NCBI GenBank assembly: GCA_029298735.1
Contig: JANSLP010000380.1
Location: 1 to 29,582, forward strand
Origin: Ophiostoma sp. CBS 140.51
Lineage: Eukaryota > Ascomycota > Sordariomycetes > Ophiostomatales > Ophiostomataceae
Direction of reading: 5' to 3'
Length of the DNA: 29,582 nt
Shown: positions 11,518-20,085 of the stretch, piece by piece
How the letters are laid out: each line of letters starts with the position of its first letter
How positions within the stretch are numbered: the stretch's first letter is position 1
Made by a program: the position numbers and the translations under genes
Notes under the pieces: generated by a model
Databases searched by the model: none
Told to the model about the DNA's origin: nothing
What the model saw: only the letters and a program-made list of their open reading frames with translations

Positions 11518-14500
11518 CCTTCCCCTTTGCAGATCGGCAGCCGCGCCGCTTCCTTTGCCCTGTATACCTGACATTGCCATTCCCCTCATATCGCAATTGC
11601 TGGCTGCTACTACAACCCCCACACTTTTGTCCGCTTCCCTTGTTGCTGTTCATTTTTATTTTTATATTTTTGATTATGTATGTCCCCTTTCCCCAGGGCG
11701 AGAGGCAAGGCAATAAGTGACAAGGACGTAATAAGAGACTCGCACACGTCCGGAGTATTTCTCAATTGAAGTCGGGGGAAACGATGCTCTCCCTTAACTT
11801 GTGCTTTGACATTTGGCCTTTTTCATTGAGTTTAGGAATTGTGATGAGCGAGCACGCAAACAGAAAACATGCCAGACCTCCCACAGGTGACAGACCTATG
11901 AGAAGTGATGGACCGGCCTTTTCTCTTCCCTTCTCTCTACTGTGGCCCAATTTTGTTGGTGAGGTGTAGAACGCGAAAGGCCGAGCGGAGAGACACGAAA
12001 AGGCAAAACGGCAAGGCGAAGAAGAAGAAAAAAATGTCAGAGGCAGGAACAGGGCCAAGGCATGGCAATGGGAAAAGGGAAAAAGGGTTCTCCATTTCCC
12101 TTCCATTGAAGACGGGAAAAAATCCACTTTGTGGTCTGGCTCTTTGACACTTTTCACATTCTTTGATTGCTGTTCTCGTCACAAAGAAAGAAAAAAAAGT
12201 GACAAAATGAGTGAGGCGCTACGAAGGATGAAAAACAGGGGAACAGACACCCGAGGGGCAAATTTCATGAGAACCCCTTGTGTCTGATGTCTTATTTTGC
12301 GGTGATGGCGAAGAGGAAAAGGAAAAGCAAGTAAACCCTGAACAAAGTGTCTGATTATTCTTGCCTTTCTCAAATACCGGAAAACAAAAAATTCAAAGAG
12401 TACAAAAACGAACAATAAATACGACAGACACGGATAGAGAGGGGACGAGTAGCAAAATCATCAGATAAACAGACCACAACATGCACGGCTGGCTGGCCTT
12501 ATGCTTGCAGCGCCTTTTCGGGAACATCCAAGCAAGTTCATATGTACAAGTACCTTCCCCGTGTTTTCCATTCTGCTGGGGAGACTAGGGAACATCGATT
12601 TGCAGTCTGTGTACGACGTAAGCCGTATTCGATGCGGAGATACTCCGTATTTTTCTAGTATTCAGTCTTTTGAGATTCTTGGCTTTTTTTCTGGTTTGAT
12701 GGCTGAGACGGAGTATTATATTATTTCCCCATTACTCAACCAGACGTTTCCAAGAAACAAACCCCAAACCCGGCGGAACTTGGATGACTGTGTTTTGACG
12801 TTTCTTTTCTCCTTGGAAACCGGAATGGCGTGCGCACGACGTGTTTAATGCTGCGCAGTCTTAGGGCCGACTGCCGCCATCTGTTGTCACTTTCCTTGTG
12901 ACGGCCAATCTAGACTCCCCAGACCGTCTTTTGCTCGCCTTGCCTGACTGTTAAATTGGTGATTTTTCCGGGGCTTGTTGTTTAGCATATCTCCAGCAAG
13001 TCTTCGGTTCAGCCTTTGCTATGCCGTAGGAGGTCGTATTGTGACCTGTTGATTTTCCGGCCTTTATTCGTATCTTTTGTGATGACCTCTTTTGTCCAGG
13101 TCTGTCTTTTTTGGTCCCCCCCTATCTGACAATACGCTATCAGCAAAGGGAGAGTGTCACTCCATGGGGAAATGCGGCGGCTCCGTTTTTAGATTTGTCC
13201 GGCTTTTCTTTCATATTCCTCTTTCATGGAGGGCACTGAAGGGCACTGGCGTGAAGCCATCGTGGGATTTACCTGGAGACCGCTACCCCCGTTATCTTGA
13301 CTCTATTTTCTCAATAGTGTGCCTGTCCGTCCGTCGACAAGTATGCTGTCGAGTCGGGGTTTATTCTCTGGCCTTTTCTTTTTGTGCAAAATTTCACGGA
13401 CTATTCCATAATCAGTTATTGCTTCAAGCAAAGAACACGTTTTCTCCCATTTTCTCGCTATATTTTTTTTGTCACTCACATTTTTTATTTCTTTTCTGCG
13501 CTTTGAACTTGAAAGTGGTGAAAGTTGAAAGGGGCATCATTCACGCACCCCCTTGGCGCATTTGTTCCCCCATTCAGGCTTTCCCTTTCGCCCTGTGAAC
13601 TGGGGTCTCTCGGTCCGCCCTGAGACCGCTTCTCGCCAAAGCCAAAGAGCCCCCCGTAACGCGCACCCCCTCCATTCCGTATTCCCTATGAGTGCTATTT
13701 TCTTTTTTTCCCTCTTTCATCACTTCGGCTTGGCGGCAGATTTGGCGGGTCGGTTTTCTCGCAACGGAACGGGCTTGCGGCAGTATGGGGAACAGCCACA
13801 CCACCCTTCTCTCGCTCTCCCTGTCTGTGATGTCTTGGTTGGCCTGGCCTTGCGACTTCCCCCAGAAAAGGAAATGCTCACCCTCGGAAAAGCTGATCAC
13901 TGGGCGCTGAGAGAACGTGCTCTCCAGACTCCAGACCTTCAGTCTGTTTGTTACCCCATGCTTCCGTTTTAGATTCTCCGTTTTTTAACGGGGACTGGGT
14001 AGGGCAAGACTCACACACATAACATACCTCCGTATAGTGTACTCATTTCGTAACGAACATTTAAAGAAAATTGAGGTGTGCAGTTTGTGTGGTGACCCCC
14101 TTTTGCTGTTGGCTTGTATGACCGCACTCGGTTGCACTCGTGGCTTGTGTGCCTGTTGGTCTTTTTTCTTGGTCTTTTTGTTGTTGTGTTTGTTGACAAA
14201 AAGATGTGGTCTGCTGGGCTGTGTCATGCTCTCTTTGCCTGACCGCATGATCTTGATGTCTTGCAAAAGACAGCCCATCGAGATGCAGGGAGTATTCCTG
14301 TCTTGTGCATGTGCATACAATATACATATATCGTATACTTATATGTATAGACATATTGCCTCTGAAATGCCCGAAAAAGGGGTCACCGTCGTGAAGCGAG
14401 CTGAGAAGCGAGTAGCCGAAGACCCCGGCATCTGGGCAACGATCACATATCGTAAGGAAGAAAAGCTCAAACACATACTGAAGAAAATCGACTGAAATAG

Positions 14501-15137
14501 ACAGACGACACAGAGTGAGCGTTCCGGGGCAGACAAGGACCTGGAGCCGGGGCGTGGGTGACCAACTCCCAGGTCAGGGGGCACACATAAATGACACTGT
14601 GGAGAGGAAAGCGTGGGGAGACCTGGCCAGGATATAATGTCCTTTTTGTCTCTGTCCTCCCGTTTGCTCGTTGACCACAACCAGAAATAAAAATCACAGG
14701 TGTGCTCGGAGAAACAGCCCATATCTCTCAATATCGGCTCTCAACCAGTCAAGCCCTCCCCTCGGCCTCCCACCTCCCATCTTTGCCCCCCGCTGGTCGT
14801 GATAGGAGAAATATGAGAAGAGACACGGCACAGAAGGCCCCTTTCCCGTACGTCGTGGGGAAGCAAGCAGGAAGAGTGGGAGTGCTTTCTTCTTCGGACG
14901 CAACATCCTCATCACCGACCGAGAGCCAAAGCTGGAATGAAACGCGCTCACTGCGGCCCATCTCACCTGCAAAACGAGTCAGGACCCAGCCAGTCGCGGT
15001 CGTGCGAGCCCACAGGAGCAGTCACATCCGTAATACGCAGTATGTGTGGTCAAATGCATCGAAAAAAGGTACAAACGGCCGCCAGGCCCGTTGAGCGCGC
15101 GCCAACAGCCTTGACCGCGCCCCCCTGGCCATGGACG

Positions 15138-15161
15138 CTGAGAACCTGAGAACCTGAGAAC
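15138..15161 (+). repeat. Three tandem copies of the octamer CTGAGAAC
   Basis: Three exact 8-base units end to end, followed by two looser copies of ACCAACAGA up to about 15179. Lies upstream of the cre1 promoter. Confidence 0.9.
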
Positions 15162-15634
15162 CAACAGAAACCAACAGATGAATGCTTCCGAGAGTGGGAG
15201 ACATCCCAAACCGTCCAAACAGAAACCCCAGATGGAGTACTCCACAAGCCAACGGTCTCACGCGCTTTCTCCGTATCTCGAGCTGTATCTCATGAGGAGG
15301 AATCTTTTTGTTGTCGAGCCTCTTCGTTGGATGGCCCTTCCTATTCCGCGGAGAACAAATGGGCTCAGCAAACGGCGGCACCAACGACTAAACGTCAGAG
15401 TATGGCGAGCTGCGCGCTGGGACTGGCTGCTCGTAACGGGGGTGTGCTCGCTTCCCCGGGTAAGAAAGGAAGAGGAAATGTGCAGTGCGCAGGAAATAGA
15501 ACTTCACAGGACACACAGGCCAAATTTTCTCCGTTTGGCATTTCTGGGCAGTCTGGGCAAGCGCAGATTTGGATTTGGGGGGAAGGCGCCCACCTCCCAC
15601 CGTTTCTCCGTCTTGTTCCTTACGTTGTTCGTCG

Positions 15635-15647
15635 CCCCACGCCCCAC
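15635..15647 (-). promoter_or_regulatory. Two adjacent candidate CreA/CRE1 sites (GTGGGG on the minus strand)
   Basis: CCCCAC at 15635-15640 and again at 15642-15647, in a GCCCCAC heptamer repeat. Each matches the family consensus SYGGRG on the minus strand. Closely spaced pairs are the functional arrangement described for several CreA targets, and cre1 autoregulation is known in T. reesei. They lie about 850 bases before the cre1 ATG. The motif is degenerate and this stretch is C-rich, so chance occurrence is quite possible. Confidence 0.35.
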
Positions 15648-15856
15648 GCCCCGTCGCCGCCCATCGCTTCTGCCCTCTGGCCAGTCCATACGCCCCCTTC
15701 GCTCTGCCCCGTGGTACAAGGGTACGTACCTTCTGGACCTTCTACCCCATTCTTTCTTTTCCACACCCACCCTCGCTGAACCAGTCGTGACATGCCACCC
15801 ACACCCGCGCTCGCCATATGCCATTCGCACCTTCCCACACCACAAAGCCCCCTACA

Positions 15857-15893
15857 CCCCACCCCCCTCCCTCGCTTTCCCCCCGTCCTCCAC
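15857..15893 (-). promoter_or_regulatory. Two further candidate CreA/CRE1 sites
   Basis: CCCCAC at 15857-15862 and CTCCAC at 15888-15893 read GTGGGG and GTGGAG on the minus strand, both fitting SYGGRG. They flank a C-rich run just upstream of the oligo(dA) tract, about 605-640 bases before the ATG. Same caution as for the pair at 15635. Confidence 0.3.
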
Positions 15894-15930
15894 ATGTACC
15901 CCCCATCTCAGCGAAAAGCAACAGCGAGCG

Positions 15931-15963
15931 AAAAAAGTTAAGGAAAAAAAAAGAAAAAAAAAA
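15931..15963 (+). promoter_or_regulatory. Oligo(dA) tract in the cre1 promoter
   Basis: Runs of 6, 7-9 and 10 A interrupted by single G or GTTAAGG, about 540 bases before the ATG. Poly(dA:dT) tracts disfavour nucleosomes and are common in fungal promoters; here it lies just upstream of the TATA-like element and the CT tract. Role inferred from position only. Confidence 0.45.
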
Positions 15964-16044
15964 GACGCCCTTTGCCTACCGACCGCGGCCCACCACTTGC
16001 ACCTTCCCTCCCAACACTCCCACGCCCACACCCCCCAAAGGCCA

Positions 16045-16052
16045 TTTAAAAA
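16045..16052 (+). promoter_or_regulatory. TATA-like element TTTAAAAA upstream of cre1
   Basis: An isolated AT-rich octamer in a C-rich stretch, about 60-130 bases upstream of the CT tract where transcription probably begins. Many fungal promoters lack a TATA box and this is not a perfect TATAAA, so the call is weak. Confidence 0.25.
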
Positions 16053-16108
16053 CCATACCCGCTCCTCCCCCCTCTGGAAAAAACAAAAGAAAAAGACCTT
16101 CTTCTGAA

Positions 16109-16184
16109 TTCTTGTTTCTTTCTGTCTTCTTTTTCTCTTTCCCTCCTCTTTCTCTTTTCTTCCTACCACTCCAACCTTACAGCA
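16109..16184 (+). promoter_or_regulatory. CT-rich tract, probable transcription start zone of cre1
   Basis: About 60 bases of nearly pure pyrimidine (TTTCTT, TCTTCT, CCCTCCTC), then CCAACCTTACAGCATA. Pyrimidine tracts directly before the start point are characteristic of well-expressed filamentous-fungal genes. Starting here, the 5' UTR would be roughly 310-390 nt. The end of the tract (TTACAG) also resembles an intron acceptor, but no good donor or branch site lies within normal fungal intron length upstream, so a leader intron is less likely. Confidence 0.5.
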
Positions 16185-16496
16185 TACCCCAGACCAGAGC
16201 ACCATCCAGCCTCACGATAGTACAGCATAGTCTGTTCATAGCCAGCACACACCAGCATTCGCTCCTACTCACTCTCATAAGAAGATCCCCACGCCGCTTT
16301 TATCTCACCAAATTTCAGACCAAACGATAACAACGCTTGTTCTCCACCACCAGCTACGATCTTCGAGATTTTACGCCATTTTCAAAGAGTAAAAGGCACA
16401 AGCGAGTCTTATCTGCTCCGTCCCTTGCTCTTCTCACCCTCACCGTCCTCGCCTGCACCGTTTTCTGGGATCTCCCAGAACTACACGACGGCCTCA

Positions 16497-17969
16497 ATGC
16501 AGCGAGCCCAATCTGCCCTGGATTTCTCCAATCTTCTCAACAACACCGATTCTACGCCCTCGTCTGCTACCAGCAGCAGCAGTAGCAGTATGATTCACCA
16601 GAGTATTCAGAACGAGGCGGCCGACGTCGAGATGGGCTCTGCCGAGTCGACCTCGGGCGCCTCCTCTGCCAGCATCCGCCCTAACGGCCCTGTTCCCAAC
16701 GGCCAGGCTACGGACGCGACCACTGAGATGCCTCGTCCTTACAAGTGCCCGCTCTGTGACAAGGCCTTCCACCGCCTCGAGCACCAGACCCGTCACATCC
16801 GCACACACACGGGCGAGAAGCCACACGCCTGCCAGTTCCCTGGCTGCAGCAAGCGCTTCTCCCGGTCCGACGAGCTCACCCGCCACTCGCGGATACACAA
16901 CAACCCCAACTCGCGCCGCCACAACAAGGCCACGCACATGCCGCATGCCTCGTACAACCCCAACGGCGAGAGCTTGATGCCTCCTCCGACTGGTGCCAAG
17001 GCCATCCGCTCTGCGCCGCCCTCGGCCCTGGGCTCGCCCAACCACAGTCCCCCGCACACGTACTCCTCGTACAGCCTGGCCAACGGCCTGAAGCCGTCCT
17101 TTGGCGGCAGCAGCTCCAGCAGCGGTCGTCTCGGCAGCGCCTTTGGCAACACCAGCCCCCAGCAGTCGCACCAGGGCATGGACATTGCCATGCTGGCCAA
17201 GGCCGCTCACCAGGTCGAGCGCGAGACCGTCATGGCTCCTCCCTCCTCGCACTACTCTTCTCCCTCTTCGCGCCATCACAGCCACAGCAACAGCCACCAC
17301 CTGCACCACCACTCGAGCCATCACTCGAGCCACCACGGCAGCAGCAGCCACCACACGAGCCCACCCTCGTCGTACTACGGCGGCCACCACCACTCCTCGC
17401 AGCAGCGCCTGCCCTCGCTCTCTGCCTACCACATGTCGCGGAGCTCCTCGCATGAGGACGGCCACCACGCACCCAACAGCGACGAGCACTACCAGCACGC
17501 CTACCGCCACGCCAAGCGCTCGCGGCCTAACTCACCGAACTCGACTGCTCCGTCATCACCGACGTTCTCGCACGATTCACTGTCGCCGACGCCCGACCAC
17601 ACGCCGCTTGCTACGCCTGCCCACTCGCCTCGCCTGCGCCCCTTCTCGAGCACGTACGAGCTGCCCCCCTTCCGCCAGCTGTCTCTGCACTCACACACGA
17701 CGCCCGCTCTGGCTCCTCTGGAGCCGCAGCCCGACTCGTCCAAATACACGGCGCCCACGCCTGCCGGTCAGACGACAAAACCCACCGGTGGCATTTCTCT
17801 GAGCGACATCCTGAGCCGCACCGACGGTTCGCAGAGAAAACTGCCAGTCCCGCAGGTTATGACCAAGGGCGTTCCGGACCTGCTGATGCCCAGCGACGGT
17901 TTCAACCTGAGCGGCCGCAGCTCGTCGTCTAACAGCATCTCGGGCGGCGACCTGATGGAGCGCATGTAA
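16497..17969 (+). CDS. cre1: Carbon catabolite repressor CreA/CRE1, C2H2 zinc-finger transcription factor
   Basis: 490 residues, no intron, as usual for creA/cre1. Seen: finger 1 at residues 84-104 (C84, C87, H100, H104) with helix RLEHQTR; a TGEKP linker; finger 2 at 112-134 (C112, C117, H130, H134) with helix RSDELTR. These helices are the family's GC-box readers (site SYGGRG). Further on are AKAIRSAPPSALGSP (168-182), a Ser/His-rich stretch (251-299), MSRSSSHEDG (313-322), where T. reesei CRE1 has its regulatory acidic phosphoserine region, a basic Ser/Pro block from RHAKRSRPNSP (337) to HSPRLRP (382), and SDILSRTDGSQRKLPVPQV (436-454). Known of the family: a nuclear protein that represses alternative-carbon genes on glucose. 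Start choice: this is the first ATG after an in-frame TAA at 16278-16280, and the protein then begins MQRAQSALDFSNLL, the family N-terminus. The open frame extends 72 codons further upstream without ATG. The base at -3 is T, so the initiation context is not ideal. Third codon positions are strongly G/C, unlike the flanks. Confidence 0.98.
   Translation: MQRAQSALDFSNLLNNTDSTPSSATSSSSSSMIHQSIQNEAADVEMGSAESTSGASSASIRPNGPVPNGQATDATTEMPRPYKCPLCDKAFHRLEHQTRHIRTHTGEKPHACQFPGCSKRFSRSDELTRHSRIHNNPNSRRHNKATHMPHASYNPNGESLMPPPTGAKAIRSAPPSALGSPNHSPPHTYSSYSLANGLKPSFGGSSSSSGRLGSAFGNTSPQQSHQGMDIAMLAKAAHQVERETVMAPPSSHYSSPSSRHHSHSNSHHLHHHSSHHSSHHGSSSHHTSPPSSYYGGHHHSSQQRLPSLSAYHMSRSSSHEDGHHAPNSDEHYQHAYRHAKRSRPNSPNSTAPSSPTFSHDSLSPTPDHTPLATPAHSPRLRPFSSTYELPPFRQLSLHSHTTPALAPLEPQPDSSKYTAPTPAGQTTKPTGGISLSDILSRTDGSQRKLPVPQVMTKGVPDLLMPSDGFNLSGRSSSSNSISGGDLMERM
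17274..17393 (+). repeat. His/Ser-rich low-complexity coding segment in cre1 (residues 260-299)
   Basis: 17 of 40 residues are His, mostly as HH or HHH pairs separated by SS, encoded by imperfect repeats of cac/cat and agc/tcg codons. It lies between the zinc fingers and the conserved Ser/Pro block. In the T. reesei and Aspergillus proteins as I recall them, this region is shorter and less His-rich, so this looks like a lineage-specific expansion in a disordered linker. Function unknown. Confidence 0.85.
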
Positions 17970-18370
17970 ATGTGCAACTCTTTTACTCATTATACACGCA
18001 TGAGCGAAAACCAACCACCCAACCAGGCAGCGTTGCGACCAGCGGTGTCTACCTAATACCTCTTTTGTTATTTTCACGTCATTTTTCATTTTTATTATGT
18101 GGCAGCGCCGGATTCTTTTTGCTATTTTTTCTTGATTTCGTTCTGGGATGCTCGAAAGGAGGGGCGAGGGAATGGAGCAACGGAACTCGTGCTTCTCTGC
18201 CAGAGAACCGCGATGATCGAATAGCCGTCCTCCCCTCACCCTCTAGGGAGATGATTTCACGACTTTATTTTTGATGGTTTTTATTTTTTGGGATTTGGGG
18301 CAAACATTTTTATAGACTTTGCAAGGTTTTTTGACAACACTTTTTTATTTTATTTTATTTGGGACGGGAT
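17970..18370 (+). other. Probable 3' UTR and poly(A)/termination region of cre1
   Basis: After the stop codon the plus strand turns from G/C-rich coding sequence to T-rich DNA, with dense T runs at about 18061-18135 and 18265-18360, including TTTATTTTATTTTATTT. U-rich sequence is typical around fungal cleavage sites. I saw no clear AATAAA here, so the exact cleavage site cannot be given. No reading frame of interest is present. Confidence 0.4.
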
Positions 18371-19260
18371 CAAGGGAACCAGGGAAACCAACACCACTAT
18401 AGACTTCTTTACTGTTATCTGCCGGAACTTCAAATCTTGGGCGTTTCTTTTTACTACTTACTACCCTTCTCAACGGGACACACGAGCCCTCCTTTTTTTT
18501 ACTCAAATTTTATCGTATTCCAAACTTATACCTGTTCTCTACTCCGTCCACAATATCGTGATCATGAAACTGGCGGTGGATAAGGCAACTGGCACACCGT
18601 TTTTTTTTTTAGAAAGGAGGGCATAGCCTTGTCCAACGTGCACTTTTTTTCTTGTGACTCGACTCACCTTTCATCTGTTTGCCATGTCACACTCTGATTG
18701 TTGTCTGTTGGCTCCCAACAAACAGAAAACGGGCAGAAACAACACAACAGCAGAAGCTCAGCCCCCCCATCGCCCTCCCTTCCATCAGGGTGTCAAAAAG
18801 ATAGGCGTGTTCTCTGTTTGTCACTCCGTTTGCTGGATGCAGACAGCGGCAGACTGCATGTGCCTTACAAAGGGAGGGTCTTTCGTTATTTTTGTGTCTA
18901 CTTGCTGCTAGCTGTTTTGGTAGAGAGCACACGTTGACACACCCCTCCTTTTTGGTGGTTTTGGTGGTTTGGCGGTTTGTGACCATTTTCACATGTCCGC
19001 TAGATTGCCTCTGCTTTTCCCACCCACCACCACTATCTCTATAATCAGAAGAAAATGGGTGTTTGCAATTCTGGCCAACAGGCACAACACAAACAACCCC
19101 TCAAATGGACAGCTGTGTTACAAGAGAAAAAGAGGTACAAAGTACGTAAGAAGACGGCCGTTGTTTTCCTCTCCGTTTGTTTCCACTCCCTTTTCCTGAC
19201 CGCCTCGATTACTATCACGACCGGCTGTGAAAAATCTCTCCATATTTTCATCAACAGTAT

Positions 19261-19299
19261 GTACCTGTGTACCTGTGTACCTGTGTACTTGTGTACTTT
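19261..19299 (+). repeat. Octamer microsatellite GTACCTGT
   Basis: Three exact GTACCTGT units, then GTACTTGT and a partial GTACTTT: five units with decay toward the 3' side. Confidence 0.9.
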
Positions 19300-19420
19300 G
19301 GCGGAGCATCCTCGGCAATGCGGAGCACGAAGAAAACTGTGGTATGACGACAAGGACAGACTCCAAAAAAAAGGAGTGAAAACCAAATGTTGAAAAACAA
19401 CCACCGAGACGAGACGCGAG

Positions 19421-19444
19421 GCGACGAGGCGACAAGGCGACGAG
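19421..19444 (+). repeat. Octamer microsatellite GCGACGAG
   Basis: GCGACGAG, GCGACAAG, GCGACGAG, preceded by a degenerate GACGCGAG. It lies about 120 bases after the GTACCTGT array. Confidence 0.85.
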
Positions 19445-20054
19445 CAAAAAAAGGAATGAAAAAAGGAGACATGTCTAGTTCCCACCAAAAAGCAAACGGC
19501 CCTATTTCTCTTCGGCCCTCCCCAGCCTATGACGCTCCTTGCTGAAGGTATCCCGCCTTGCCCGCTCTTTCTGGGTCGCGCCTTATGCTCGCTGTATCTG
19601 CTTGCAAAGATTTTCAGACTATATACTTAGTATGGAGAAATGAGAAAAAGTATGGAGAAAGCTGAAGAGAATCTGGCAACAAAGAAAATCGAGAAAACGG
19701 AGTCCCCTCGGCCCCAATGCTGCTTCTGTATATTTTTCGCCCCCCGTAGACCCCCGTCCACTAGAAGGAAAAAAAGGACCGCCCCAGCCAGCTCAACTGC
19801 CGGGGGCGTGGCACATCTTTTGGTGGTCCTCTCCTTCCATATCGTTATGAGGCTGGATTGAGGTACTTTACACTGCTTGTGAAAACTTGGTGAAAACCTC
19901 AATGGTAAACCCCACTAAAAACAGCAGATTTGAATTCTTCATTTCTTCTTGCCGCCTTTTTGTTCTCGTTGCCCTGCCGTGAAGCAATGTAAGGGGGCAC
20001 TCTTTGAGTCGAGCAAAATGTGACAACTGAAAAACGGTGGGAAGACAGTCAGCT

Positions 20055-20057
<3 letters not shown>

Positions 20058-20085
<28 letters not shown>
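20058..20085 (+). repeat. Homopolymer of 28 T
   Basis: Uninterrupted T run preceded by CTCTC. By far the longest homopolymer in the window; its true length may be uncertain because sequencing and assembly often misjudge such runs. Confidence 0.9.

Larger units (their letters stand above)
9401..15137. other. Gene-free stretch leading to the cre1 promoter
   Basis: No gene can be supported. The longest ATG-started frame is 216 codons on the minus strand (10017 down to 9367); it lies opposite a purine-rich plus strand, a composition that removes stop codons, and has no recognisable domain. A pyrimidine-rich promoter-like stretch is at about 10910-11010. An inverted pair of TACTCCGT-type motifs is at 12640-12716 and an AT hairpin at 14321-14349. 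Small exons of a spliced gene cannot be excluded by eye. Confidence 0.45.
15162..15896. other. Distal cre1 promoter region, strongly strand-skewed
   Basis: Plus strand is C-rich, especially 15620-15896. It holds a 12-base palindrome TGGAGTACTCCA at 15233-15244, a palindrome GGTACGTACC at 15721-15730 and the candidate CreA sites listed separately. A 309-codon ATG-started frame covers 15178-16107, but all three plus frames are unusually open here because C-rich DNA has few stops, so I do not call it a gene. Confidence 0.5.
15897..16496 (+). promoter_or_regulatory. cre1 core promoter and 5' leader: 600 bases without ATG
   Basis: No ATG occurs on the plus strand between the one at 15894-15896 and the cre1 start. 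The upper strand is also poor in G, about one base in nine by hand count over 15721-16320, and rich in C, A and T. Such a leader would be unstructured and free of AUG-started upstream reading frames, suiting direct scanning to the cre1 start. The transcription start cannot be placed exactly. The CT tract at 16109-16184 is the best guess, but the ATG-free zone allows a start several hundred bases further up. Confidence 0.7.

Noticed and set aside
13092..13972. Two long overlapping plus-strand frames (168 and 139 codons)
   Set aside because: Both begin at TTG, the DNA is pyrimidine-rich so stops are rare, and the peptides are Phe/Leu/Ser/Cys low complexity.
15178..16107. 309-codon ATG-started plus-strand frame just upstream of cre1
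   Set aside because: The stretch is C-rich and all three plus frames are open at once over 15570-16100. The product is Pro/His/Thr/Lys low complexity with no domain, and the region has promoter character.
15461..16184. Possible intron in the cre1 leader (donor GTAAGA at 15461, acceptor TTACAG at 16184)
   Set aside because: Over 700 bases, far longer than typical fungal introns, with no convincing branch site close to the acceptor.
16494..17510. 338-codon minus-strand frame opposite cre1
   Set aside because: A by-product of the G/C-rich third codon positions of cre1; the product is Arg/Val/Gly/Ala repetition.
17101..17802. 233-codon frame overlapping cre1 in a second plus frame
   Set aside because: A shadow of the coding bias of cre1; Thr/Arg/Pro low complexity, no independent start signal.
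19629..19660. Twelve-base direct repeat AGTATGGAGAAA, copies 20 bases apart
   Set aside because: A single short duplication in purine-rich DNA; no structure around it.
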